Positions 32,345 to 41,852 of a stretch of 64,000 nt of DNA are shown here, in pieces. The translations under genes and the position numbers were made by a program. The notes under the pieces are model-generated. The model did not search any database. It was not told where the DNA came from and saw nothing but the letters and a program-made list of their open reading frames with translations. The first letter of the stretch is position 1; each line of letters begins with the position of its first letter. Source of the DNA: Lactobacillus crispatus (lineage in GTDB: Bacteria > Bacillota > Bacilli > Lactobacillales > Lactobacillaceae); the NCBI RefSeq assembly GCF_018987235.1, contig NZ_CP072197.1, positions 620,001 through 684,000 of the forward strand, in the 5' to 3' direction.

Positions 32345-34050
32345 ACACAATTGTTAATGCAATAGAAAAGCATCAATCAACTTTTGTTAAAATATCCAAA
32401 AATAATTACCTAATGGCAATAAAGGATGGTTTTATTTCAGTAATGCCATTAGTTATGTTTGCCAGTTTAATGTTGCTTATCTCATCATTACCACCGTTAT
32501 TTGGTATCCAGTTGCCGCCGGCATTAACGGCATGGTTAGGTAAACTTTATAATTTTACAATGGGTATGCTAGGTTTAATGGTTGCTGGTACTACTGCTAA
32601 AGCTTTAACCGGTAATTTAAATCACACGATGCCACAGAATAAATATATGAACGCTACTTCAACAATGATTGCTTCAATGTGTGGTTTTTTATTCTTAGCA
32701 GTCACTCCAGAAATAAAGACTAATGCGTTGAGCGTGCAATATATAGGATCACAAGGATTATTGTCAGCCTTTGTGGCAGCATTCTTGACGGTTAATATTT
32801 ATAAGTTTTGTATCAAGAAAAATATTACAATTAAACTTCCTAAAGAAGTTCCAGGAGCAATTTCTCAAAGCTTTAAAGATATTTTTCCGTTTGCATTTGC
32901 TGTATTAGCCTGCGCATTAATTGATGTTATTTCCCGCGGCTTGACAGGAGTGCCTTTTGCACAGCTGTTTCAGAAGTTTCTAACACCATTGTTTAAAGGT
33001 GTAGAAACATATCCAGGAATGTGCTTTATTTGGGGACTTAGTGCATTACTTTGGTTTGTTGGGATTCACGGACCCTCAGTTGTTATGCCAGCTGTAACGG
33101 CTTTTCAGATGGCTAATACTGATGCAAATTTGAAAATGTTTCAAGCTGGGCTTCATGCTTCGCATGCAATGACTAATAATTTTGGTAATTATATTGCTGC
33201 TATTGGTGGGACTGGTGCAACATTTGTAGTGCCATTTTTACTTATTTTTTTAATGCATTCTCATCAATTAAAAGAGATTGGAAAGGCATCAATTGTTCCA
33301 GTTATGTTTGCAGTTAATGAGCCACTACTGTTTGGTGCACCGATGATTTTGAATCCGTATATGTTTGTGCCATTTATTTTGACTCCAATGGCAAACGTAA
33401 TTCTTGGTAAATTATTCACTGATGTTTTGGGAATGAATGGTATGATTTACGTTTTGCCATGGACAGTTCCAGGACCAATTGGCGTTTTACTTAATACGCA
33501 CTTTCAATTTATTTCTATTATCTTCATTCTTGTTTTACTTGCAATGGACTGTTTTATTTATCTGCCATTTTTGAAGGCATATGATAAAGTTTTGCTTACA
33601 CAAGAAAAGGAAAAAGCAGTAAAGATATCAAACTCAGAGCATCAAGTAAATAAAGTTGAAGAGAAGAAGAAAAAAATAGAAACTAACGTAATTAATAGCA
33701 ACGACACTGTTTTAACTAATTATAGTGAGAAGGATAAATTAAAAGTGTTAGTTTTGTGTGCTGGTGCAGGAACCAGTGCTCAATTGGCAGATGCCATCAA
33801 TGAAGGGGCTCAGAAAGAAAAAGTTGCAATTACGGCTACTTCAGGAGCTTATGGTTCTCACCATGATTTATTACCAAATTACAATGTGGTAATTTTAGCA
33901 CCACAGGTAAGGTCTTATTATGATGATATTAAGAAAGATACAGATCCTTTGGGAATTAAATTGATTGCGACGAAAGGGATGCAATATATCGATATGACGC
34001 GTAATCCACAAAAAGCAATCACGTTTTTACTTAAGCAACTTCATAACTAA
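32341..34050 (+). CDS. PTS lactose/cellobiose-type EIICB fusion
   Basis: A 569-residue fusion. Residues ~1-420 are the EIIC channel (AIKDGFISVMPLVMFASLMLL, and FAVNEPLLFGAPMILNP with the conserved NEP substrate motif). A charged linker (~430-465) leads to EIIB with the phosphocysteine loop VLVLCAGAGTSAQLA (Cys473). It transports and phosphorylates a disaccharide using EIIA from two genes upstream. The IICB arrangement is that of lactose permease LacE. A terminator follows. Confidence 0.92.
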   Translation: MNTIVNAIEKHQSTFVKISKNNYLMAIKDGFISVMPLVMFASLMLLISSLPPLFGIQLPPALTAWLGKLYNFTMGMLGLMVAGTTAKALTGNLNHTMPQNKYMNATSTMIASMCGFLFLAVTPEIKTNALSVQYIGSQGLLSAFVAAFLTVNIYKFCIKKNITIKLPKEVPGAISQSFKDIFPFAFAVLACALIDVISRGLTGVPFAQLFQKFLTPLFKGVETYPGMCFIWGLSALLWFVGIHGPSVVMPAVTAFQMANTDANLKMFQAGLHASHAMTNNFGNYIAAIGGTGATFVVPFLLIFLMHSHQLKEIGKASIVPVMFAVNEPLLFGAPMILNPYMFVPFILTPMANVILGKLFTDVLGMNGMIYVLPWTVPGPIGVLLNTHFQFISIIFILVLLAMDCFIYLPFLKAYDKVLLTQEKEKAVKISNSEHQVNKVEEKKKKIETNVINSNDTVLTNYSEKDKLKVLVLCAGAGTSAQLADAINEGAQKEKVAITATSGAYGSHHDLLPNYNVVILAPQVRSYYDDIKKDTDPLGIKLIATKGMQYIDMTRNPQKAITFLLKQLHN

Positions 34051-34059
34051 GACAACAAT

Positions 34060-34096
34060 AAAATCTTTGCCTCAAAAATTAGGCAAAGGTTTTTTA
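34060..34096. terminator. Bidirectional terminator between EIICB and ROK genes
   Basis: AAATCTTTGCCT pairs with AGGCAAAGGTTTTTT (one G-T pair). It overlaps the last bases of the convergent ROK gene. Confidence 0.8.
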
Positions 34097-35296
34097 GTTT
34101 AAAGTTATTTCTTGATAATTAGGATTCTGAATAACTTGAGATAATGCTACTAGAGCGCATCCTCCAACTGCACCACGGTATTTGTCTTCAGGCAATACTT
34201 CGATTCTAGTTTGTTTTTGCGAGTTTATAAATTTTAATTGATTACTGATAAATCGTAGTAATTTATTTTTAAACTCAGGAACTTGAACAATAAAACCATT
34301 TAAGTAAATTACGTCTGCATCATAGACCATTAAAAGGTTAGAAATAATAATACCTAAATATTTAATACTGGTGTCTAACATATCAACCGTATAGGGATCA
34401 TTAAGCTTGTAGGCAGACAGTAAAGTATTAAAGGTAATTTTAGATTTGTCAGAAACTAATTGATGTAAGACTGTATTTTCAGATAGATCATAGAAGTTCC
34501 GTGCTCGTTTTAATAACCAAGTATGTGAACTATATGTTTGTAAGCAACCTTTTTTTCCGCATTCACATTGGAATCCATTAGGATCAATAATTGTATGTCC
34601 GACCTCTCCAACTGAGTAATTACGCTTGGGGTGTAGCTTGCCAGGTTCAATAAAGGCTGAGTATATTCCGTAACCAATATGAAAGAAGATAAAATTATCT
34701 TTTTTGGCTAAATCATTACTAAAAAGATAATGAGCATCGGCCATAGATTCAACGTTGTTTTCAGCTAACATTGGTAAATTTACTTGTTTTTGAATAGTTT
34801 CTAAGTCGAAACTTTTCCACATCTGATTGTTTGAGACTAATTTATGTTGATCAGCATTGTAGTGACCAGGAATAGCAAATCCAACACCAAGTGGGTTGCC
34901 ATTAGGATTCTGTGAAATAAGAAGTTTTATTTGATCAGTAACTAGTTGATTTAGATCATACTTTTTCATTTTACTATAAGGAATAAATATTTTATCTATA
35001 ATTTCTCCGTAAATGGTAGTAAGTACTAAAGCAAGACCAGCTAAGTTGAAAGAAACACCAAGATAGTTACCAATTTGTTTACTTAGTGAAATAATTCTTT
35101 TACTACGACCAGCACCTTCTTTTTGTGAAATTTGTTGGCCTGTTTCAACCACGATATGATCATCTATTAATTGCTTAACAATTTTGGAAACAGCAGCGGG
35201 TGTTACATGAAGATACTTATGTAAGTCAACCCGCGTAGCATGCCGGTTGCGATATAGGTATTCAATAGTTTGAGTTGTTGTATTTGTTTCTTGCAT
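34094..35296 (-). CDS. ROK-family (NagC/XylR-type) transcriptional repressor
   Basis: A 400-residue regulator with an N-terminal winged helix (HATRVDLHKYLHVTPAAVSKIVKQL) and a ROK sugar-kinase-like domain (GVGFAIPGHYN, FHIGYGIYSAF, zinc motif CECGKKGCL). Kinase-free ROK proteins with HTH domains repress sugar genes until a sugar ligand binds. It is divergent from the second PTS IIC gene and convergent with the first operon, so it may control either or both. Confidence 0.9.
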   Translation of the reverse strand: MQETNTTTQTIEYLYRNRHATRVDLHKYLHVTPAAVSKIVKQLIDDHIVVETGQQISQKEGAGRSKRIISLSKQIGNYLGVSFNLAGLALVLTTIYGEIIDKIFIPYSKMKKYDLNQLVTDQIKLLISQNPNGNPLGVGFAIPGHYNADQHKLVSNNQMWKSFDLETIQKQVNLPMLAENNVESMADAHYLFSNDLAKKDNFIFFHIGYGIYSAFIEPGKLHPKRNYSVGEVGHTIIDPNGFQCECGKKGCLQTYSSHTWLLKRARNFYDLSENTVLHQLVSDKSKITFNTLLSAYKLNDPYTVDMLDTSIKYLGIIISNLLMVYDADVIYLNGFIVQVPEFKNKLLRFISNQLKFINSQKQTRIEVLPEDKYRGAVGGCALVALSQVIQNPNYQEITLN

Positions 35297-35402
35297 AATT
35301 TTAGATGTGCCCTTTCTACATACTTATGATACTACATTTAAGAGGACTTTCTTCTAATGGTTTACTTATTTTATATTTATTTAACTTAATTAAATAAATA
35401 TA

Positions 35403-35431
35403 TTGCAAATTAAGCGCTTTCAGTTTATTAT
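35403..35431 (+). promoter_or_regulatory. Promoter with internal cre site for the IIC-DUF4838 unit
   Basis: TTGCAA (35403-35408) and TATTAT (35426-35431) have a 17-base spacer filled by ATTAAGCGCTTTCA (35409-35422), a good cre match. CcpA binding there would block the promoter. Confidence 0.7.
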
Positions 35432-35543
35432 ATTAGGTGAAGAAGGAAATATGAGTCTATTCATTCGTTCACTAGCTTAATTAATCGAAAGAACAGCTTG
35501 TAGTTTTCTGAAGTGAAATAATTAGTGAGAGGAAAGGTGCATT

Positions 35544-36830
35544 ATGAAAGGTTTAATGGATTTCCTGCAAAATAAACTTGCCCCAGTCGGTGAGAAAATT
35601 AGTAAGCAGAGACACTTAAAAGCGCTTCGTGAAGGATTTATGCTTGCAATGCCACTGGTATTAGTTGGTTCAATCTTCTTGCTACTTGCGAGTTTCCCAA
35701 TTCCAGCTTATACAACATGGTTAACTAAAACAGGAATTGGACCAATGCTAACGAGATTAGCTAACAATAGTTTTGGGTTAATCGCATTACTAACTACATT
35801 TGGTGTAGCATATAGATTAGCAGAGTCCTATAAAGTTGAAGGACTACCTGCTGGTGCATTAGCAGTAGCAAGTATGCTGTTAGTAACACCACCATTGATA
35901 AGTAAAACTGGTGCAACTACTGCACAGGGTGTTCCTTATTCAGCTTTAGGTGGACAGGGATTGTTTACGGCTATTGTAGTAGGTTATATTACTGCAGAGA
36001 TTTATCGCTGGTTCATTCAAAAGAATTTCGTTATTAAGATGCCGGAAAGTGTTCCTAAGGTTGTGGGTCAATCATTTATGGCTTTGACCCCTGGCGCTGT
36101 AATTTTAATTTTCTTTGAATTGATTAACATAGTGCTTACACAGGTACATATAGTTTCACTCAACTCTTTGTTAGCTGTTGTAATTGGACTGCCTTTAGGT
36201 TTAATTGCTGATAGCATTGGCGGCACATTCCTTGCAATTTTCTTGAACTCATTATTCTGGTTCTGTGGAGTTAACGGTGGTCAAGTTGTTAATACAGTTA
36301 TGCAACCCATCTGGTTACAATTTACTGATGCTAACCGTGTCGCACTTCAACATGGTGCGGCAGTTTTACCACATATTATTACTCAACCATTCATTGACTT
36401 GTTCGTGTACATGGGTGGTGGCGGTGCCACGATTGGTTTAGCAATTTGCTTGATGTTCTTTAGTAAGAGTAAAGAATATAAAACTTTGGGTAAAGTTTCA
36501 GGTATTCCAGCATTATTTAACATTAATACTGCTATTCTTTTCAGTTTTCCAACTGTTTTGAATCCAATTATGCTGATCCCATTTATTATTAACCCAATGA
36601 TTAATGCATTAGTAACATATTTGGCAATGCTATGGCACTGGATTCCATATACTACGGGAGTAATGCTTCCTTGGACTACTCCTCCAATTATTGGTGGCTT
36701 CTTAGCAACGGGCGGTAGTTGGAGTGCTGCAGTATTCCAGTTAGTATTGGTAATAATTTCAGTATTAATTTACTATCCATTCTTTAAGGCTGCTGATAAT
36801 GCACACTTAAAGGCTGAACAAGCAAAGTAA
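35544..36830 (+). CDS. PTS EIIC component, lactose/cellobiose type, no fused IIB
   Basis: 428 residues with about ten hydrophobic segments and the IIC pattern KALREGFMLAMPLVLVGSIFLLL and FNINTAILFSFPTVLNP (the position of the NEP loop, here NIN-TAIL rather than NEP). Neither EIIA nor EIIB is encoded next to it, so it must borrow them or act alone. Its only downstream partner is the DUF4838-type protein. GAGAGGAAAGG precedes the ATG. Confidence 0.88.
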   Translation: MKGLMDFLQNKLAPVGEKISKQRHLKALREGFMLAMPLVLVGSIFLLLASFPIPAYTTWLTKTGIGPMLTRLANNSFGLIALLTTFGVAYRLAESYKVEGLPAGALAVASMLLVTPPLISKTGATTAQGVPYSALGGQGLFTAIVVGYITAEIYRWFIQKNFVIKMPESVPKVVGQSFMALTPGAVILIFFELINIVLTQVHIVSLNSLLAVVIGLPLGLIADSIGGTFLAIFLNSLFWFCGVNGGQVVNTVMQPIWLQFTDANRVALQHGAAVLPHIITQPFIDLFVYMGGGGATIGLAICLMFFSKSKEYKTLGKVSGIPALFNINTAILFSFPTVLNPIMLIPFIINPMINALVTYLAMLWHWIPYTTGVMLPWTTPPIIGGFLATGGSWSAAVFQLVLVIISVLIYYPFFKAADNAHLKAEQAK

Positions 36831-36841
36831 GAAGGTAAATC

Positions 36842-38728
36842 ATGATTCAAAATATAACTATTAAATCAGCTGGACATGATCCAACCACGGATTTTGCAGC
36901 TGACGAACTTAAAAAATATTTGAATAAAATAGGAGAGAAGAATGATATTTCTCGACTGCCTAACTATGAATTGATCATTCAAGAATCAGAAGGTAATGAT
37001 CAAGTAAGAATTGAACAAAAAAATGATCTTTGTAAAATTGTAGGTAATCGGAAAGTTGCATTGCTTATTGGTATTTATCAATATTTGAGAATTTTAGGTG
37101 TTCGCTTCTTACGTCCTGGAGAAGAAAATGAAAAAATACCTGAAATTTCAGAGAGCGATCTAAACAGAGATATCTTTTATAAACATACAGCTAGCTATAA
37201 ACATCGTGGCGTATGTATTGAGGGGGCTGATTCATTAGAAAATATCATTGATTTTATTGATTGGCTACCTAAGGTTGGATTTAATAGCTTCTTTATTCAA
37301 TTTGAAAATCCGTATACTTTCTTAAAGCGTTGGTATAGCCATGAATTTAATAATTATTGGGAAAATAAAACTTTTACAAATGAAGAAGCAGACAAGATGA
37401 GTGAAAAAGTTGATGCCGCAATGAAATTGCGGTCGCTACATCATCATCGTGTTGGTCATGGCTGGACAGGAGAAATGCTTGGCTTTTCATCTAAATATGG
37501 CTGGGAGAGTGGCAAAAAGATCTCCAAAGAAAAAGAGCCTTTAGTGGCTTTAGTAAACGGAAAACGTGAATTAATTAAAGGCACACCAATTTTTACTAGT
37601 GTCGATTTTGCCAATCCCGAAGTTAATAAAGAATTAGCTGATGTAATTGTTAAATATGCTAAGAAACACCAGGATGTTGATTACTTACATGTTTGGCTAT
37701 CTGATGATTGCAATAATATTTGTGAATGTGATGAATGTAAGAAGACTACGCCTTCTGATCAATATGTAGAGTTCTTGAACTATTTAGATGAGAAACTAGC
37801 TGAAGCAGGTTTGGATACCAAGATTTGTTTCTTGCTGTATCATGAATTATTGTATGCTCCAGAAAATGCGAAGATTAAGAACCCTGATAGATTCGTAATG
37901 ATGTTCGCCCCGATTAGTAGAACTTTTGAAAAGAGTTATGCTGATGTTAATTATGAAAATGGAATTCCAGACTCTCCAAAATATGTCCGGAATAAAATTA
38001 CTTTACCAAATTCATTGGAAAGCAACCTATCGTTCTTATTTGATTGGCAAAAGAATTATCATGGCGACAGCTTTGTTTATGACTATCCTTTGGGCAGAGC
38101 ACATTACGGTGATCTTGGTTATATGGCTATTAGTAAGGTGATTTCTAGGGATATCAAGTATCTTGATAAATTACATTTGAATGGTTATATTTCTTGTCAG
38201 GAATTGAGATCAGGATTACCAACTACATTACCTAACTATGTAATGGGATTAACTCTGTGGGATAAGGAACTTGGATTTGATAATTTGATTGAAGAGTATT
38301 TTGAAGCAGCCTATGGTAAAAACTATGAAGCAGTCGTTTCATATTTGACTGAGATTTCAGCTTTATCAAGTCCAGATTATTTCAACGCAATTGGTCCACG
38401 GCTTAATAAAGAAATGGCTAAGAACTATCAGAAAATAGTTTCATTGACTAATGAATTTTTGAATAAAGTTATTGATAATTTGTCGGTTGTTAAAGGAGTA
38501 GAGCATCACAATTGGTCAATTCTTGCTTACCATAGGGAAGTTATTCATCAGTTAGCTAATGCACTTTCATTAATTGCTAGTGGAAAAAATGAAGCAGCTG
38601 AAACAGCTTGGAGAAATTTTATTGATTTTATCAAATTACATGAAAAAGAATATCAACAGGAGCTTGATGTATATAGAATTACTGAAGTAGCTACGAATTA
38701 TGCCGGTTTCAAATATCGTGATAATTAA
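36842..38728 (+). CDS. DUF4838-type protein, candidate glycoside hydrolase
   Basis: A 628-residue protein. The N-terminal ~110 residues look like the small domain seen in front of GH67/GH20/GH84-like barrels (FAADELKKYLNKI). The middle is a likely TIM barrel (YKHRGVCIEGADSL, then HVWLSDDCNNICECDECKK, the Cys-rich DUF4838 landmark with an Asp-Asp pair). A helical C-terminal domain follows. There is no signal peptide, so it acts inside the cell. The gene follows a PTS IIC by 11 bases, suggesting cleavage of an imported, possibly phosphorylated, glycoside. DUF4838 is inferred from memory; the reaction is unknown. Confidence 0.7.
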   Translation: MIQNITIKSAGHDPTTDFAADELKKYLNKIGEKNDISRLPNYELIIQESEGNDQVRIEQKNDLCKIVGNRKVALLIGIYQYLRILGVRFLRPGEENEKIPEISESDLNRDIFYKHTASYKHRGVCIEGADSLENIIDFIDWLPKVGFNSFFIQFENPYTFLKRWYSHEFNNYWENKTFTNEEADKMSEKVDAAMKLRSLHHHRVGHGWTGEMLGFSSKYGWESGKKISKEKEPLVALVNGKRELIKGTPIFTSVDFANPEVNKELADVIVKYAKKHQDVDYLHVWLSDDCNNICECDECKKTTPSDQYVEFLNYLDEKLAEAGLDTKICFLLYHELLYAPENAKIKNPDRFVMMFAPISRTFEKSYADVNYENGIPDSPKYVRNKITLPNSLESNLSFLFDWQKNYHGDSFVYDYPLGRAHYGDLGYMAISKVISRDIKYLDKLHLNGYISCQELRSGLPTTLPNYVMGLTLWDKELGFDNLIEEYFEAAYGKNYEAVVSYLTEISALSSPDYFNAIGPRLNKEMAKNYQKIVSLTNEFLNKVIDNLSVVKGVEHHNWSILAYHREVIHQLANALSLIASGKNEAAETAWRNFIDFIKLHEKEYQQELDVYRITEVATNYAGFKYRDN

Positions 38729-38787
38729 TGAAATTCCCCCCCTGAAAAAAATTTGATTGCAATGGTATTATAGATAACACCTCAATC

Positions 38788-38817
38788 AAAAAAGGCGAGC
38801 CAGCGCTCGCCTTTTTT
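38788..38817 (+). terminator. Terminator after the DUF4838 gene
   Basis: AAAAAGGCGAGC and GCTCGCCTTTTT form a 12-bp stem with a tiny loop. It may also terminate the convergent SLAP-NEAT gene. Confidence 0.85.
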
Positions 38818-38840
38818 ATTTTTTTAGAAAAATTTTTTAG

Positions 38841-39620
38841 TTAAAAGTTAGCTTTTTTAACGTAAGTATTCTTTGAAATACGATAGAAAGTCTTGCCGTG
38901 TAATTTAATTGCGCGACCATAAGTGTTAACGCGGTGACCTTTCTTCAAAACTTTCTTATTAGCACGCTTGCCGTTCTTCTTGTAGACATAAGCATTGTGC
39001 TTCAGAGTCCGCTTAACGGCCTTAGCTTTCTTGGCAGCTGTCTTTTTAGCAGCAGCGGCATCAGTTTGAGTCTTGTCAGATGTAGTATTGGCATCTTTAT
39101 TAGCAGTGTCTTCAGCGACCTTACCTAAAGTAATATCAGCCTTTTCGTTCATGGTCTTGCCCATAACGTTAAGACCGAATTCTAAGCTGCCAGCGCTTTC
39201 TTTATAAGCATCTGCTGAGAAAACATAGTCAAGGGATGAGCCGTCTTTAGCAACATTTTCTTGCTTGCCGGCTACACCATTCAATGTTAGGCTAGCAACC
39301 ATCTTAGACATGTCTTGACCTTTGGTCATTGGTGCTTTAGAGCCATCAACGTGAATAATTACTTCGGTAACTTTACCGTCCTTAACATTAACTTGAGCAG
39401 AGTTGCCCAAGAACATAGCAGCTTCTGATGGGGTAGTGCTGCCAGTTTTGGTAATAGTCATAGTGATAGTTTGCAAGTCGCTGTTTTGACTAGTAGCAGT
39501 AGTTGCAGCAACATTAGTAGCAGGTTGATCAGCTGCAGACACTACAGCTGATGGTGCCAAAACACTAGCGCTTGCGAGTAAAGCAAGTGATGTTAAAATG
39601 ATTTTAGTATTTTTTCTCAT
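38841..39620 (-). CDS. Secreted NEAT-like plus SLAP cell-wall protein
   Basis: A 259-residue exported protein with a signal peptide ([15 protein letters not shown], cut near VVSA/AD). Residues ~50-165 form a NEAT-like beta domain (MTITKTGS...[28 protein letters not shown], ending [14 protein letters not shown]), related to the first domain of the divergent surface gene. An Ala/Lys linker leads to a C-terminal SLAP domain ([16 protein letters not shown]...[15 protein letters not shown]). NEAT domains bind haem in Isd systems. It would be held in the S-layer and hand haem inward; haem binding is inferred. Confidence 0.8.
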   Translation of the reverse strand: MRKNTKIILTSLALLASASVLAPSAVVSAADQPATNVAATTATSQNSDLQTITMTITKTGSTTPSEAAMFLGNSAQVNVKDGKVTEVIIHVDGSKAPMTKGQDMSKMVASLTLNGVAGKQENVAKDGSSLDYVFSADAYKESAGSLEFGLNVMGKTMNEKADITLGKVAEDTANKDANTTSDKTQTDAAAAKKTAAKKAKAVKRTLKHNAYVYKKNGKRANKKVLKKGHRVNTYGRAIKLHGKTFYRISKNTYVKKANF

Positions 39621-39643
39621 AAAAGTTTCCTCCCACGAATTTT

Positions 39644-39685
39644 AGATATCGCTTACATTATGATCAAATAAATGTTATAAATCAA
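39644..39685 (-). promoter_or_regulatory. SLAP-NEAT promoter with overlapping cre-like site
   Basis: On the minus strand TTGATT (39685-39680), a 17-base spacer and CATAAT (39662-39657). TGTAAGCGATATCT (39657-39644) matches cre except in the last base and lies just downstream, a repressing position. Confidence 0.6.
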
Positions 39686-39752
39686 TATATTTTTTGTTAT
39701 TTTATTTTTTTATGAGCATAATAAGCTGAATAAAATATCATCTTGAAACCGA

Positions 39753-39781
39753 TTGCATAGTTATTTTAAGAACTTTATAAT
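39753..39781 (+). promoter_or_regulatory. Promoter of the NEAT/haem operon
   Basis: TTGCAT (39753-39758), a 17-base spacer and TATAAT (39776-39781), 43 bases before the first NEAT gene. I could not identify a clear Fur box. Confidence 0.7.
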
Positions 39782-39824
39782 AGAAAAGACTAATAGTATT
39801 AATAGTAAAAAGAAGGATATTAGA

Positions 39825-41133
39825 ATGAATAAAAAGTTACTTAAGTTAATCGCAAGTAGTTCGGTCGCAATGACTTTAATGGCACCTGGAGTGGCATTTA
39901 TGCAAACTAATCCGGTTGTAATGGCCGCTGAACAAAGTCAAAAGACAGTGGGAATGACGGTTTACAAATACAGTAAAAATCACCGCAACCATGCTAAGTC
40001 AATGGCTCAAGGTTTTGTGGGAGATAAGGTGCAATTAACAGTTAGTCAAAAGCATGTGACTAAAATGATAATCCATGTCGATGGTAAAAATAGTCCAATG
40101 GGCAAGGGGCAAAACGTAAATAAGATTGTAAAATCCCTCAAGATTAATGGCGTTAGCGGTAAAAAGGAAAATGTTTCCGCCGACAAATCTAGTTTTGACT
40201 TTGTTTTTGCAGGCAAAGCTTTCAAAAATAATGGTTGGGTCAAGATGCAAGTCACTATTGACTTTGGTGGTAAGATGACCGAACAAGCTTGGGTGAAGTA
40301 TGACAAGGTTAGCGGTTTAACTACTAGCAAGAAAAAGACCGACAAGAAGCAAAAGAAGGCTAGTAAAAAGAGAGTCAAAAAAGTTAGTAAGAAAAGTACA
40401 CACGGTCAGCGCAGATAAAAAGGTTCAAAATATCAATTATGCGGTCTATAAGGCGGATCGCAGTGGCGTTTCTGCAGCAAATAATTTTTACACGCATCAT
40501 GCCAGGATTGAAAAAGTAAAGCAGGGCTATGTTATGACTTTAAAAGTTGAGGTAAAGCATGGGATGGTGACCAAATTTCAGCCGGTTTCACTGGGAATTG
40601 GTTCAATTTCAAACCTGCGTTTTACCAAACAAGCTGGCAAGGATATCTGGACTTATCAGGTCCACTTCAAGTCGCTAAATCAGTTGAAGAAGCAGGCTCA
40701 GGGGAGTCTGCGCTTGAGCGTACCAATTGCCAATATTCATGATCGTTTGTTTAAGGTCTGGTTTGCTTTTGGCGTAAAAAATGTGGCGCACAGTTCGACT
40801 GTAAGCAAGGCATTAACCGAAGCAAATAGTAGCACTGATTCAAGTAGTACTAGTGATGCTATTCCTGCAACTAATGACGACAGTAGTAAAGATGCAGAAA
40901 ATGCTACAAGTAGCGCTCAACCGCGGTCAAAGCCAGTTAAAAAGCAGCAGTCTTCTTCAAACTCTAGTGTAAAACCTGGGGCAAAGATGACACCCAAGAA
41001 GAAAAAGATGGCGACGATTGCAGCGGTGGAATATCCATTTTTGACTGTGATCGCAGGCTTTTTAGCATTTGATGCTGCAATTATTGGTTTGGCCTTTTAC
41101 TTAAGAAATAAAATTTTGAAGAGAAAGAAATAA
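39825..41133 (+). pseudogene. Two-domain NEAT surface protein split by a frameshift
   Basis: ATG 39825 (AGAAGG upstream) opens a signal peptide and a first NEAT-like domain (VGMTVYKYSKNHRNHAKSMA...MTEQAWVKYDKV), a Lys-rich linker and a stop at 40416-40418. The next frame is open through the linker and carries a second NEAT-like domain (INYAVYKADRSGVSAANNF, YVMTLKVEVKHGMVTKFQP), a Ser-rich stalk and a C-terminal membrane anchor (FLTVIAGFLAFDAAIIGLAFYL, then basic KILKRKK) to stop 41133. One extra base in an A run at about 40377-40395 would do it. Intact, it would be a ~436-residue membrane-anchored haem receptor. It may be a real mutation or an error. Confidence 0.75.
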
Positions 41134-41852
41134 TGAAAAATATAGCTAAAATTATCTCTTTTCCTTTCTTGTTGCTAACTTGTTTGTTTATTTTTGGTGT
41201 GACTGTTAGTGCACAAAGCGTGAGTTATCGTACTTACAAGTATGGCACGCATCAGACCTCGATGGCTGATGGCTACTATGCGCGTCCTGCTCAGGTTGTG
41301 GTAGACGACAATCAGTACCTGGTAACGATGACGATTCGCACTAAGAAAGATCTAAGTCCCTATCCGGTTCGGGTGTTAACGATTAATGGACAAGCACCGC
41401 TAAACGTAGTAAAAACGCGGCATGGCAGTGACTATGATTATCGCTATAGTTTTCGCACTAATAATTTAAAACGTGATATTTCTAGTCAAATTAAAATAGA
41501 TGTGCCACATGTTTACCAAGCAACACACAATATTACATTTGCTTTTGACACTACGCAATTGCCTAAGTTAACAAATAAAAAAGAGCGAGCAAGTCATGCA
41601 GAAAGTGCGATAAAACGTAGCGCGCCACAGGTGAAAAACAAGAGTGTTAAGCCTAAGGAGCAATTGGCACAAAAGAAGCAAGCGGCAATAGCTAACAGGC
41701 AAATAGCGCAGAATGCACGCAATCAACGTGCTAATCAACAAAGGCAGCGAAATTTTTATTATGTTATTTTGGCTGGAGTGCTTAGTTCATTAATTTTAAT
41801 TGGCGTTGCTGTTTTGATTGTCGTAAATGCCAAGGAAAGAAAAAGTAAATGA
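41133..41852 (+). CDS. NEAT-domain membrane-anchored haem-binding protein
   Basis: 239 residues with a signal peptide (KIISFPFLLLTCLFIFGVTVSA), one NEAT domain (TYKYGTHQTSMADGYYARPAQVVVDD, VTMTIRTKKDLSPYPVRVLTI, NITFAFDTTQLP), a Lys/Gln-rich stalk and a C-terminal TM helix (YYVILAGVLSSLILIGVAVLI) plus basic tail. It lacks an LPXTG motif, so it is held by the membrane helix. The S-M-A-D-G-Y helix resembles the haem-contact region of Isd NEAT domains. It likely relays haem to the ABC binding protein. It overlaps the previous gene by one base. Confidence 0.83.
   Translation: MKNIAKIISFPFLLLTCLFIFGVTVSAQSVSYRTYKYGTHQTSMADGYYARPAQVVVDDNQYLVTMTIRTKKDLSPYPVRVLTINGQAPLNVVKTRHGSDYDYRYSFRTNNLKRDISSQIKIDVPHVYQATHNITFAFDTTQLPKLTNKKERASHAESAIKRSAPQVKNKSVKPKEQLAQKKQAAIANRQIAQNARNQRANQQRQRNFYYVILAGVLSSLILIGVAVLIVVNAKERKSK

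Noticed and set aside
38752..38817. Possible short sRNA between a TG-TATTAT and the terminator after the DUF4838 gene
   Set aside because: An extended -10-like TATTAT at 38766 is present, but the -35 is poor and only ~45 bases would be transcribed.
40035..40378. Two minus-strand ORFs opposite the NEAT gene
   Set aside because: They are antisense to the signal-peptide and NEAT-encoding frame and lack start sites.
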